DNA from: JACPKO01 sp964406775
GTDB taxonomy: Bacteria; Patescibacteriota; Microgenomatia; Daviesbacterales; UBA10151
DNA: 64,000 nt
Direction: 5' to 3'
Assembly (NCBI GenBank): GCA_964406775.1
Contig: CAYOSW010000002.1
Span: 1 to 64,000 of the forward strand
The notes under the pieces were generated by a model that searched no databases, had not been told where the DNA came from, and worked only from the letters and a program-made list of their open reading frames with translations. Shown in pieces: positions 1-8,076 of this stretch. Both the position numbers and the translations under genes were made by a program. Within the stretch, counting starts at the first letter, position 1. Each line of letters begins with the position of its first letter.

Positions 1-1
1 T

Positions 2-508
2 AATTTAAATCCTGTGGACGAGTCCCTGATATTTCTAAATATTCCCGGCGCCCAGGAGCTCGCTACATTTTCTTCAACCGCAGGCAATTTCGTGGTATCC
101 TTAAAAACTGTTCTGAATAAAGATCTTTCACAGGTTTTTACTATTGCTCAGGACACGACAGCCGATTTGATAATCACCAAGGGAAGCTTACAATCGCGGA
201 TTAAAATTAATATTTCGGACAATACCGTTAACCTGCCTCCGATTTCCCTTGGAAACAATCTGGATCTGACAAATTATGTCGCGTCTCCGATAACAACAAT
301 CTCAATCGGCCAAAATAATACAGTTAAGCTCGATTTTAATAATGATAATAAAATAAATTCTCTTGATCTGGCTATTCTGAGAACAAAATCTTCCTCTAAA
401 ACTTTACCCTCTGCCGAAGATCTGGCAAAGTTCGATATTACCCGAGATGGAATAATTGACCAAAATGATGTGGATTCGTTTTCCAAATCCCTAACGGGCA
501 GGCCTTAA
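2..508 (+). CDS. Secreted protein with C-terminal dockerin-like domain (5' truncated)
   Basis: The reading frame is open to the left edge, so this is the 3' part of a longer gene; the first possible start inside the window (GTG at 14) is probably internal. Numbered from that codon, the C-terminus has two EF-hand-like loops, DFNNDNKINSLD at residues 107-118 and DITRDGIIDQND at 141-152, spaced as in type I dockerin duplicated repeats. Dockerins bind calcium and dock to cohesin modules; in CPR surface proteins such a tail often follows beta-rich extracellular domains. The preceding 100 residues look like a beta-sandwich. The last 18 bases overlap the convergent holA gene. Function of the whole protein is unknown. 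Confidence 0.75.
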   Translation, partial: NLNPVDESLIFLNIPGAQELATFSSTAGNFVVSLKTVLNKDLSQVFTIAQDTTADLIITKGSLQSRIKINISDNTVNLPPISLGNNLDLTNYVASPITTISIGQNNTVKLDFNNDNKINSLDLAILRTKSSSKTLPSAEDLAKFDITRDGIIDQNDVDSFSKSLTGRP

Positions 509-1141
509 TATCTTCTCGACCATCAGCAAAACCCCCGTCTTATCATCTATCAATCCGCGTTTTATCTTAAAATCAGTTTCTATTAGGTCCTTGTACAAAC
601 GAGTTATTGTTTCCTTACTGAAGTTTCTTTTTTGCTGTTCAATTTTAGAACGCATATAGTCCGAGGTCGTCCTGTTTAATATCATTCTTCTTAAGAAATA
701 GGTTAACATCGTAATGAGGTATTGGCCTCCGGACTCCTTATAGTTTTTCTCCATCTCACCGTAAGCTTTAGCGTTCAAGTTGCCCAGAAAGTCCAGAAAC
801 GGAAAAACTGTACTTTGATTTCTTTCCTCAAAATTGAAGATTTCAGCCTTCATTTCTCCGGCTTTTTTAATAACAGGAGATGATTTTTCTAGAGGTTTTG
901 CATAACGCAGTAAAACAGTAAGCTCAGGAGAATTATCACCTTCAAGTTTTTCAATCAGTTTTATATCAGGACTGTCAAAAATTATTAATCTCTTCTCGGA
1001 GAACAGACTTACAGAAGATAGGTCTAAATCGCCCCCCGCCTCAACCTCAGTTATGGATAGCGGATCGTATCCTGTCTTTATGGAACTGACCTTACTGAAG
1101 ACCGCTTCAGGTAAGTTACCGTGAATCAAAATTATCTTCAT
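491..1141 (-). CDS. holA: DNA polymerase III delta subunit-like protein
   Basis: Clamp-loader delta subunit, which opens the sliding clamp during replication. The N-terminus (MKIILIHG) and the later helical part (QYLITMLTYFLRRMILNR, then RNFSKETITRLYKDLIETDFKIKRGLIDDKTGVLL split over the last 60 residues) follow the HolA pattern in which the collar domain ends in a helix with L..D...K.G......L. At 216 residues it is far shorter than the usual 330-340, so the AAA+ fold is reduced; no Walker motifs are expected in delta. Its ATG overlaps the stop of the upstream LCP gene (ATGA), so the two are translationally coupled in the thioredoxin-to-holA operon. Assignment is by pattern only. Confidence 0.6.
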   Translation of the reverse strand: MKIILIHGNLPEAVFSKVSSIKTGYDPLSITEVEAGGDLDLSSVSLFSEKRLIIFDSPDIKLIEKLEGDNSPELTVLLRYAKPLEKSSPVIKKAGEMKAEIFNFEERNQSTVFPFLDFLGNLNAKAYGEMEKNYKESGGQYLITMLTYFLRRMILNRTTSDYMRSKIEQQKRNFSKETITRLYKDLIETDFKIKRGLIDDKTGVLLMVEKILRPAR

Positions 1142-2349
1142 TTCTGGGGCGCAAGAGAGGCAGACGGTGTAGCTTCAAGCTTTTGCTTAACGAAATCGGT
1201 AACTATTTTCCAGTCTTCCGTTTTCGGTATCAGCACAAAAGCCCCGTATTTTCCGGGAGACCCGACTTTAAATACCGATTCCCCCTTACCTAAATCCCCG
1301 AGCACTATGTTTTCCGTGCTTTCGAGTTTTTTTGATAATTTATAAAATTCCAGGAATTTCGATTGTTCAATATCGGTTTCAAAACTTTCGCCGAAAGTAG
1401 AAGCCAGACCAAGCAACTTTCCCGGATCAAGCAGTGTCTCAAGAGACAACAATTTAGCCCTAAATGCCGTCAAAACAATCTGCTGTCTTCTGGAGCGGGC
1501 AAAGTCCGAGCCTTCGCCGTTTGTTCCCTGTCTGGATCTGACAAACTGCAAAGCCGTCTTACCGTCCATATGGGTTTTCCCCTGGTCAAAATGAATATGA
1601 TCGAATCTGCAGGCAAAATCGGATGATTCGGTTGCAATCTTATCGTTTAAACCCACTAAAACTTTGTATTTCTTCTTCCCCTCTTCAGTTCCGGGCTGTG
1701 ACGGAGTATCCTGAGGCAATTTCAAACTTTGAAATTGTTCTGCAGACATCTCAACCTCTTTTTCAGTCAGACCGCACAAATCATCTTCCTTGCCCTCAAT
1801 CGGATAATTATAATCGTCGAAAGTTTTCGGGACTTCAACATCGATTCCTTCAACCAAATCTACAGCTTTAGAAAAACCCTCAAAATCCACTCTGACTCCG
1901 TAATGAATCGGTAGACCGATAATTTCTCCGATTTTTTCCTCGGAGTATTTTAATCCGTTCCCGGACTGCTTCTTTCCCACCTGATAAAGTGTATTAACTT
2001 TAGCGTCAGCATTATCCAGCCAAAGATCGCGCGGGAGTGAAAACAAAGTTGCCTTATTCGTTTTTAAATCATAGGAAGCTACAATTATTGAATCGGTTAA
2101 CGAGGCTCCCGCGTGTTTACCGCCCGCATTACCCAAAAGAAGAATATTGACCCTCCCATCCTGCTCTTTTATCTTGTTGCGGTTGAAAGCGAACTCAATA
2201 GCATCGGAGCCCGAAGAAGTAAAAAACCACCAAACGGCATATAAAATTATTCCGAATACCGCAATAAGCACGGCAATCTTCACAAACGCTCCCTGTTTTT
2301 TACCGCGGTTTTTTCCATTTAAATTATGATGTGCGAAATTCTGATCCAT
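1138..2349 (-). CDS. LCP (LytR-CpsA-Psr) family cell-envelope protein
   Basis: LCP enzymes transfer undecaprenyl-linked glycopolymers to peptidoglycan on the outer face of the membrane. Residues 1-21 are a basic cytoplasmic tail, 22-43 a membrane helix, then the extracellular catalytic domain. Family marks visible are NILLLGNAGG near 68-77, LTDSIIVAS near 84-92, the conserved arginine in SLPRDLW (104-110), and FVRSRQG in the C-terminal half, which carry the polyprenyl-phosphate binding arginines and aspartates. Length (403) is normal. It sits between tpiA (8-base gap) and holA (4-base overlap) in a minus-strand operon. Likely role: attachment of a wall polymer; the substrate cannot be read from sequence. 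Confidence 0.9.
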   Translation of the reverse strand: MDQNFAHHNLNGKNRGKKQGAFVKIAVLIAVFGIILYAVWWFFTSSGSDAIEFAFNRNKIKEQDGRVNILLLGNAGGKHAGASLTDSIIVASYDLKTNKATLFSLPRDLWLDNADAKVNTLYQVGKKQSGNGLKYSEEKIGEIIGLPIHYGVRVDFEGFSKAVDLVEGIDVEVPKTFDDYNYPIEGKEDDLCGLTEKEVEMSAEQFQSLKLPQDTPSQPGTEEGKKKYKVLVGLNDKIATESSDFACRFDHIHFDQGKTHMDGKTALQFVRSRQGTNGEGSDFARSRRQQIVLTAFRAKLLSLETLLDPGKLLGLASTFGESFETDIEQSKFLEFYKLSKKLESTENIVLGDLGKGESVFKVGSPGKYGAFVLIPKTEDWKIVTDFVKQKLEATPSASLAPQK

Positions 2350-2357
2350 TGAGGAAC

Positions 2358-3041
2358 TTAAACTTTATTACAATTTTCGATAATTTTCAAAAATTCCCGG
2401 GGATCCAAACTGGCTTTTCCTATCAACAGCCCGATAATATTATTTTCAGAAATAAAACTTGCACAGTTTTCCGATGTTACGCTCCCCCCGTATAAAATAC
2501 TTAACCCATTCCTTCTGGACCTGACCTCGCTTGCAATTTTCTCCGCATTATCGGGTGTGTCCGGTGTTCCAGTGCCAATGGCAAATACAGGTTCATAGGC
2601 AACTATTTTAACTCCCGGTGGAACTGGAGTATCTGAATTCTGGATACAAAGGACAGGTTCTATGCCCTGATATTCCGCTAATGCAGCTTTATCAGCTATC
2701 ATTTGATCTGTTTCTCCGAATTTATCCCTTCTTTCGGAATGACCGATTATCGACATAGATACCAGCTCTTTAAGAAGTACCGCCGGCTCTTCTCCCGTAA
2801 ATGATCCCGCATCAAAGGGGGATAAATCCTGCGACCCCATAATTATCGGGTAATTATGTGTTTGAATTTCTTTTTTTAATTCGGATAAACAGGAAAATCT
2901 CGGACAAACTACAACTTTTAAATGGTCATTTGCGGGGATTTTCGGACCCACTACCGACAACCAATCCAGACTTTCAGATAAGCTCAAGTTGCTTTTCCAG
3001 TTTGCTATAACCCAAATCGTTTTCTGTTCCCCGCCAGCCAT
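2358..3041 (-). CDS. tpiA: Triosephosphate isomerase
   Basis: Interconverts dihydroxyacetone phosphate and glyceraldehyde-3-phosphate in glycolysis. The catalytic residues are all present: Lys16 in NWKSN, His101 in IGHSERR, Glu150 in AYEPVFAIGTG, and the phosphate loop GGSV at about 185-188. At 227 residues it is 20-25 shorter than typical enzymes, with the loss in helices rather than active-site loops. The only usable start is the ATG at 3041, which makes a 68-base overlap with the upstream alkyltransferase-like gene; the next candidate would delete the catalytic lysine. Part of the minus-strand operon from trxA to holA. Confidence 0.93.
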   Translation of the reverse strand: MAGGEQKTIWVIANWKSNLSLSESLDWLSVVGPKIPANDHLKVVVCPRFSCLSELKKEIQTHNYPIIMGSQDLSPFDAGSFTGEEPAVLLKELVSMSIIGHSERRDKFGETDQMIADKAALAEYQGIEPVLCIQNSDTPVPPGVKIVAYEPVFAIGTGTPDTPDNAEKIASEVRSRRNGLSILYGGSVTSENCASFISENNIIGLLIGKASLDPREFLKIIENCNKV

Positions 3042-3351
3042 ATATTGACAAGTCTATCACGAAATCTTCCGATACTTCTACACCCTCTTGTTCGAGCAAA
3101 CTTTTCTGGAGATTCTTCATATTAATATCGCCGCCGCGTATTGAAATATAACCTTTTTTGTTAATTACTCTTTGCCAGGGAAGCTGATGCTTCTCTGTTT
3201 GGGAATGGAGAATATAGCCTACTTCCCGCGCCGAGCGGGGAGATCCGGCAAGCAAAGCAACGGTTCCGTAAGTTGTAACCTTACCGGAAGGAATATTTTT
3301 AATAATGATGATTACTTTCTCTGTAAATGATTCTTCTGCCGGGGAATCCAC
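2974..3351 (-). CDS. Alkyltransferase-like (ATL) DNA-repair protein
   Basis: Related to the DNA-binding domain of O6-alkylguanine-DNA alkyltransferase. The segment KNIPSGKVTTYGTVALLAG followed by SPRSAREVGYILH is the family helix-turn-helix with the arginine finger. The active-site motif PCHRV is replaced by PWQRV (residues 58-62), so tryptophan stands where the alkyl-accepting cysteine should be. That substitution defines ATL proteins, which cannot remove alkyl groups but bind alkylated guanine and hand it to nucleotide excision repair. The GTG start at 3351 directly follows the thioredoxin TAA with no spacer. The gene runs 68 bases into tpiA. Confidence 0.85.
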   Translation of the reverse strand: MDSPAEESFTEKVIIIIKNIPSGKVTTYGTVALLAGSPRSAREVGYILHSQTEKHQLPWQRVINKKGYISIRGGDINMKNLQKSLLEQEGVEVSEDFVIDLSIYGWRGTENDLGYSKLEKQLELI

Positions 3352-3615
3352 TTAGGACTGAATTAATTTAACGAGCTCAGACTTTGCGGTAACGCCGATC
3401 TTACGGCTAAATTCTTTACCGTCTTTCATTATCACGTAAGTCGGAATACTCATTACTCCGAATTGGGATGACTTTCCGGGATCTTCGTCAACGTTAACAC
3501 GCTCAATGGAAAGTTTATCTCCCATCTCTTTCTCTATCTCATCGATAATCGGATCCATAATTTTACAGGGTCCGCACCAGGGAGCCCAAAAATCAATTAA
3601 AGTCGTTTTTGCCAT
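3352..3615 (-). CDS. trxA: Thioredoxin-like protein
   Basis: Small redox protein with the active site WCGPC (Trp13, Cys14, Cys17) and the cis-proline loop IPTY (Pro58) followed by a KDGKE turn. At 87 residues it is about 18 shorter than E. coli thioredoxin because the first beta strand and helix are missing; the N-terminus begins directly at the strand that precedes the active site. Likely a cytosolic disulfide reductase; it has no signal peptide. First gene of the minus-strand operon. A palindrome (TTAGG...CCTAA, 3624-3640) lies just upstream of the start. Confidence 0.9.
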   Translation of the reverse strand: MAKTTLIDFWAPWCGPCKIMDPIIDEIEKEMGDKLSIERVNVDEDPGKSSQFGVMSIPTYVIMKDGKEFSRKIGVTAKSELVKLIQS

Positions 3616-3623
3616 ATCTTTAT

Positions 3624-3640
3624 TTAGGGATATATCCTAA
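3624..3640. promoter_or_regulatory. Palindrome upstream of trxA
   Basis: TTAGG at 3624-3628 and CCTAA at 3636-3640 flank a centre that also contains the perfect palindrome GGATATATCC (3628-3637). It lies 9 bases before the trxA start codon and could be an operator. No regulator is identified; this may also be chance in AT-rich DNA. Confidence 0.3.
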
Positions 3641-3672
3641 CACTAAAAGTTTATTTTGAAAAGTAGTGTATA

Positions 3673-4050
3673 TTAAGAAAGCTGACCTCTATTCACCCTT
3701 CCTTGGATTGCATCTATCGCCGCACCTCTACCTCCGCCCGTTGAGGCAATAGCCCTAACATCCTCGATAACATCATCTGCTCTTCTATAAATCCTTCCGC
3801 CATCTAGTTCTAAGGCAGCATTTTTTAAATCTTGTATCGCCCCTAGCTCCTCCTTATGCGGCCGGGATGATCGACGACCATTTACCCAATCGCTGTCGTC
3901 TGCCATTCCTAGACCATATTGAACTGCTATCGCACCAAGCGCATCGCATTGTGCTCTAAAATCAGCATATATTCTGGAATCTTTAGAAAAAAGCCAACCT
4001 CTGCCTCCAGTGATAGTTTGATATATTTGATATTCTGTGTCTCTCGTCAC
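3673..4050 (-). CDS. Hypothetical protein, 125 residues
   Basis: No family is recognised. The protein is soluble, has no signal or membrane segment, and is rich in Arg, Asp, Gly and Ala, with helical stretches (DLKNAALELDGGRIYRRADD) and a glycine run (STGGGRGAA) near the C-terminus. The start is GTG at 4050; a -10 hexamer TATATT at 4057-4062 ends 6 bases before it, so the mRNA should be leaderless and the gene is its own transcription unit. It is divergent from the UvrD/PcrA helicase gene, with the two start regions sharing about 60 bases. Confidence 0.6.
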   Translation of the reverse strand: MTRDTEYQIYQTITGGRGWLFSKDSRIYADFRAQCDALGAIAVQYGLGMADDSDWVNGRRSSRPHKEELGAIQDLKNAALELDGGRIYRRADDVIEDVRAIASTGGGRGAAIDAIQGRVNRGQLS

Positions 4051-4114
4051 AATTGCAATATATCCAAATAAATTCAGTCTGTCAAACTTACTTATGTTAA
4101 ACTATTCTCCTTAT

Positions 4115-6037
4115 ATGCCCGGCCTCTTAGAAGACTTAAATCCTATCCAGCAGCAAGCTGTAAAACAAACCGGCGGACCGATACTGATACTCGCAGGCGC
4201 CGGCTCCGGAAAAACACGGGTATTAACATACAAGGTAGCTTACTTAATTGAACAGAAAGTTGCCGAACCCTACGAAATTCTGGCAATAACTTTTACCAAT
4301 AAAGCGGCGCAGGAAATGCGTGAGCGGATTTTAAAACTACTAGACTCATCCGGCATTAAGGCGCAGTCGGCACCGGTTATGAGCACCTTTCATTCTTTTG
4401 CCGCACGGGTTTTGAGAAAGGACGGAGGGAAAATCGGACTTGCGCCTAATTTCACAATATATGACGATTCTGATTCCCTTGACGCTGTTAAAGAATCACT
4501 TGCCGAACTCGGACTTTCGGGAAATAAAAAAATTAATCCTTATGCTATAAAAAAAGTAATCTCCGAAGCTAAAAATAATCTTATCTCCGAAATGGAATAT
4601 CCGAATTATGCACGGGGATTTTTCCAGGAAACCGCAGCTAAGGTTTATCTCAACTATCAGAAAATATTGCGGAGAAACGAAGCGTGCGATTTCGACGATT
4701 TACTGCTTTTACTTATAAAACTTTTCCAAAGCGACCCGCACACTCTTTCAACTTACCACCAATTATTCAAATATATTCTGGTTGATGAATATCAGGATAC
4801 TAATTACTCGCAGTATCAAATTGTTAAGATGCTTGCTTCCCGCTACCGTAATCTGACTGTCGTCGGAGATGCTTCCCAATCGATTTACGCTTTCCGCGGT
4901 GCAGATTACCGGAATATAGTTAATTTTAAAAAAGATTACTCCGAAGCAAAAGTTTTTAATCTTGAGCAAAACTACCGCTCAACACAAAATATTTTGGATG
5001 CAGCCACCGAGGTAATTTCCCACAATAAGTCTCATCCAGTCTTAAAACTTTGGACCGAGAATTCCAAAGGCGAAAAAATTACCCTTTATGAAGCCCGTTC
5101 CGAAGTAGATGAAGCGAGTTTTATCATTGATTCAATAAAAAATTCCGGGAAAAGCCTGAATTGTTTTGCAATTCTTTACCGGACCAATGCCCAATCCAGA
5201 AGCTTTGAAGAGGCCTTTCTGAAATCCGGCATTCCCTACCGGCTTGTCGGAGGCGTTCAGTTTTATGAGAGGAAAGAAATTAAGGATGTCTTGGCATATC
5301 TGCGGCTGGCAGCAAATCCAAAAGACTCCGTTTCCAAAAAGAGAATTGAAAAAATCGGAAAAACACGCGCCAAAAAATTCTACGAATTGCAGTTTGAAAA
5401 AGACCAGCCGACGACAGAAGTTTTAGAACAGATACTCCGGGTAACCGAATACCTGGATTATCTGGACGACGGAACCGAGATGGGGAAAATGCGGATTGAA
5501 AACGTCAAGGAATTAAAATCGGTGACGGAACTTTTCCCCGATATTACCCAATTTTTGGAAAATGTCGCTTTAATTCAGGATAAGCAGATGCCTGTGCACA
5601 GCTTGTCTCCTTCGGAGATAAAACAGATGCCTGAGGGTAAATTTAACCCGGAGCAAAATGAGGCGGTAACTTTAATGACAATACACGCCGCAAAAGGATT
5701 GGAGTTCGATATTGTGTTTTTGGTGGGACTTGAGGAAGGTCTTTTCCCTCACTCAAGATCAATTCTTGATCCGACCCAGATGGAGGAGGAGCGCAGACTC
5801 GCCTATGTGGGTATTACAAGGGCCCGGCATAAATTATTCCTTTCCTACGCCAGGTCCAGATTATATTTCGGAACCAGATCCAATAATCTGCCTTCCCGGT
5901 TTTTAGCAAATATTCCGGAAAGTCTTCTTGAACAAAAACTTGCCTACCGGGACGAAGACCGTTTTGCCGACCGCTCGGATTGGGAATCCGGTTACTTATC
6001 CGACATCCGCGATGACGACGATTGGCTGAATAAGTGA
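4115..6037 (+). CDS. pcrA: UvrD/PcrA-type superfamily 1 DNA helicase
   Basis: 3'-5' DNA helicase for repair and fork clearance. From the chosen start the N-terminus MPGLLEDLNPIQQQAV matches the family Q-motif, with Walker A AGAGSGKT at 27-34, motif Ia TFTNKAAQEM, motif II VDEYQDTN, motif III VVGDASQSIY, motif IV QNYRST, motif V TIHAAKGLEF and motif VI YVGITRAR. It is 640 residues, about 80-100 shorter than PcrA, mainly in domain 2B and the C-terminus, and ends in an acidic tail (RDDDDWLNK). A longer frame reaches back to 4037, but the ATG at 4115 fits homologues and lies 6 bases after a -10-like TATTCT (4103-4108). Confidence 0.92.
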   Translation: MPGLLEDLNPIQQQAVKQTGGPILILAGAGSGKTRVLTYKVAYLIEQKVAEPYEILAITFTNKAAQEMRERILKLLDSSGIKAQSAPVMSTFHSFAARVLRKDGGKIGLAPNFTIYDDSDSLDAVKESLAELGLSGNKKINPYAIKKVISEAKNNLISEMEYPNYARGFFQETAAKVYLNYQKILRRNEACDFDDLLLLLIKLFQSDPHTLSTYHQLFKYILVDEYQDTNYSQYQIVKMLASRYRNLTVVGDASQSIYAFRGADYRNIVNFKKDYSEAKVFNLEQNYRSTQNILDAATEVISHNKSHPVLKLWTENSKGEKITLYEARSEVDEASFIIDSIKNSGKSLNCFAILYRTNAQSRSFEEAFLKSGIPYRLVGGVQFYERKEIKDVLAYLRLAANPKDSVSKKRIEKIGKTRAKKFYELQFEKDQPTTEVLEQILRVTEYLDYLDDGTEMGKMRIENVKELKSVTELFPDITQFLENVALIQDKQMPVHSLSPSEIKQMPEGKFNPEQNEAVTLMTIHAAKGLEFDIVFLVGLEEGLFPHSRSILDPTQMEEERRLAYVGITRARHKLFLSYARSRLYFGTRSNNLPSRFLANIPESLLEQKLAYRDEDRFADRSDWESGYLSDIRDDDDWLNK

Positions 6038-6082
6038 TTTGCATTTTACTCTTAAATCGGCTAATCTTTTTTGCAGTTTCAA

Positions 6083-6760
6083 ATGGACCACCTCTTCAGT
6101 ACCGCCATTGCCGGATTACTCTCGTTTAATCTTTCAGCCTCTGCGTCAACCGAAGCGGATATTCAAAAACCGGAAGTTTTAGGTATATCCCAACCGGTTA
6201 AAACTGAAACCAGGTTTGAAGAAAAATTCTCAACCGCCTCTGCCGAAATTAAATTCGAAACAGAATACAAAGACGATCCCGAGACCGAAGCAGGAACTGA
6301 AACCGTTGTGCAGGAGGGAGAAACCGGTAAAAAAATCACTACCACAAAGATTACTTATTATAATGGCGAGGAGTTTGACCGGGATATTGTGAATATAAAA
6401 ACCGAAGACCCGAAGAATAAGATCATCTCAAGAGGCACAAAAATTGTCTGGAAAACTTTGCAAACCCCCGACGGCGAAATTAAATACTGGAAAAAAATGC
6501 GCGTTTATGCCACGCACTACGATTCCCGCTGTCCCGGATGCAACGATTGGACAGCTATAGGTATGAAGGCCGGCAAAGGCGTTATTGCCGTTGATCCGTC
6601 AGTTATTAAAATGAGGAGTCAGGTTTATGTTCCCGGCTACGGAAAGGCGGTCGCCGGAGACACCGGAGGAGCTATTAAAGGAAATATTATTGATTTGGGA
6701 TTTGATGACGCCCGAACTGCCGGCTGGACAGCGAGGTATGTAGACATATACCTTCTTTAA
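6083..6760 (+). CDS. G5 and 3D-domain secreted protein
   Basis: Exported cell-wall protein. After a weak hydrophobic N-terminus (FSTAIAGLLSFNLSASAS) comes an acidic linker, then a G5-like domain (GETGKKITTTKITYYNGEEFDRDIV) and a C-terminal 3D domain named for its three aspartates, here AVDPSVIKMRSQVYVPGYG, AGDTGGAIKG and IIDLGFDDA. The same G5-3D pairing is found in resuscitation-promoting factors and YabE/YocH-type wall hydrolases, where 3D is thought to be an MltA-like lytic fold. The start is ATG 6083; a TTG at 6071 is possible but falls next to a -10-like TAATCT. Its stop is immediately followed by that of the convergent gene. Confidence 0.8.
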   Translation: MDHLFSTAIAGLLSFNLSASASTEADIQKPEVLGISQPVKTETRFEEKFSTASAEIKFETEYKDDPETEAGTETVVQEGETGKKITTTKITYYNGEEFDRDIVNIKTEDPKNKIISRGTKIVWKTLQTPDGEIKYWKKMRVYATHYDSRCPGCNDWTAIGMKAGKGVIAVDPSVIKMRSQVYVPGYGKAVAGDTGGAIKGNIIDLGFDDARTAGWTARYVDIYLL

Positions 6761-7333
6761 TCAACAAGGACCTTTGCTGCAATCGTCCAATCCAGTAAGT
6801 GCATTCAGCTCAGCGTACTTAATCTCTGGATTTTTCTCTAAAATACACATCCATTTAAATTCTTCACCCGGTACAACCTTAATTTTTAACAAGTTCAGAG
6901 GCTCACTTGAATACATTTCCTCATAACTTAAGCCGTAAGACACAACTAGCTTCTTCGACTCCTCCAGACCTGAAGTCTTAAATCCTGCAAGAATTTCTCC
7001 TTTGGCATAATCACTCTTATTTTTATTCATTTTGTCGGTCACGCAATCTGATGCCTCATCCGAAACTACTGAATTATTTAAAACGGGTTTCAGTTTTTCT
7101 TTTTCTTCCTCGGATAATTGTTGCACAAAATGCCTGCCGTCAGGAGTATTGCACTGTTCAGGGTATGACTCCATTACCGGATAATACTTAGCACAGTCTT
7201 CAAATGAATTTACTGATTTAACTTTCAGCTGGTTTTGATAGAAGATAAAAAATCCCGACACGATAGCTACTCCTGCCATTAAAAAAATAATCAGGATAAT
7301 TAAAGTCGCAATTCCCCGCTGATAGTGACGCAT
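6761..7333 (-). CDS. Membrane-anchored protein with fervidolysin-like prodomain fold
   Basis: Residues about 8-30 form a single N-terminal membrane helix. The C-terminal half (GEILAGFKTSGLEESKKLVVSYGLS, then LLKIKVVPGEEFKWMCILEKNPEIKYAELN, read in two blocks) closely follows the N-terminal prodomain of subtilases such as fervidolysin, where it acts as intramolecular chaperone and inhibitor. No protease domain follows, so this is a stand-alone prodomain, possibly a protease inhibitor at the cell surface. Eight cysteines outside the helix suggest disulfides. A TATACA hexamer at 7342-7347 ends 8 bases before the ATG, predicting a leaderless mRNA. Confidence 0.6.
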   Translation of the reverse strand: MRHYQRGIATLIILIIFLMAGVAIVSGFFIFYQNQLKVKSVNSFEDCAKYYPVMESYPEQCNTPDGRHFVQQLSEEEKEKLKPVLNNSVVSDEASDCVTDKMNKNKSDYAKGEILAGFKTSGLEESKKLVVSYGLSYEEMYSSEPLNLLKIKVVPGEEFKWMCILEKNPEIKYAELNALTGLDDCSKGPC

Positions 7334-7360
7334 TCAGAAATTGTATAAGATTCCCGTGAG

Positions 7361-8035
7361 TTACTCAAACTTAAAGGACTTGAGGATTTCCCGGGCTTTC
7401 ACATTTTCACTCGGGAATTGAATCTGCATCATTAAATTTTTATCTTTAAGTGGCAGATAAACTATCTCGGGCTTACCTTCCCTATAACCGATTATTCCAA
7501 AATTACCTTCTTTTCCACCTATCAGTTCTATGTCCCCCGGTGCAATCTCATTTTTTCTTTGGGTGAAGTCTCCCCAGACAAACGGATAATACCAGTATTT
7601 TTCGTAGAATTTTTGAGCGTTTAGATTGTCCGGATTTTTAAAAACCCAAACCGAAAGTTCCGCTTTATCCGGATTTTTCTCCGATTCCGGCAATATATAA
7701 AAACTATCTGCAAATTCGGCGGGAGGATAAAAAATATAACCGTTGAAGTTTTTCCTGATATCCCCGTTGGCGCGCTTAAAATACTCTTCTTCCGATTCCT
7801 TAACTAAGGAGTAGCCTTTAGGCAGATCAAATTTCAGACTTAATAAATCATTTGAAACAGTTTGTACCGAGACATCGGGAGAAGGGCTGGCTGAAATACT
7901 GTTTTTTATAGACGCCGTTTCAACTAGAGCTGCCGGTTTTGGTTTGGAATGGAGGAAAAAATAGGCCGCACCGCCGCCCAAAAGCAGAAGAACTACAAGA
8001 ATCATAAGCAGAGGAAGGACAGATCCGCGCTGCAT
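7361..8035 (-). CDS. Membrane-anchored hypothetical protein
   Basis: The N-terminus MQRGSVLPLLMILVVLLLLG is a strong uncleaved signal anchor. The extracellular part contains a domain of about 160 residues (DLLSLKFDLPKGYSLVKES to ILKSFKFE) with the aromatic-rich pattern of PsbP/Mog1-like folds and a typical closing helix AREILKSFKFE. No catalytic residues are recognisable. It follows the similarly built gene at 8077-8748 on the same strand but has its own -10 element TATGAT (8042-8047), 6 bases before the ATG. Function unknown; it is probably a surface protein. Confidence 0.6.
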   Translation of the reverse strand: MQRGSVLPLLMILVVLLLLGGGAAYFFLHSKPKPAALVETASIKNSISASPSPDVSVQTVSNDLLSLKFDLPKGYSLVKESEEEYFKRANGDIRKNFNGYIFYPPAEFADSFYILPESEKNPDKAELSVWVFKNPDNLNAQKFYEKYWYYPFVWGDFTQRKNEIAPGDIELIGGKEGNFGIIGYREGKPEIVYLPLKDKNLMMQIQFPSENVKAREILKSFKFE

Positions 8036-8076
8036 ATAATTATCATAACAGATTTACCGATTCAACAAGAAGGATT

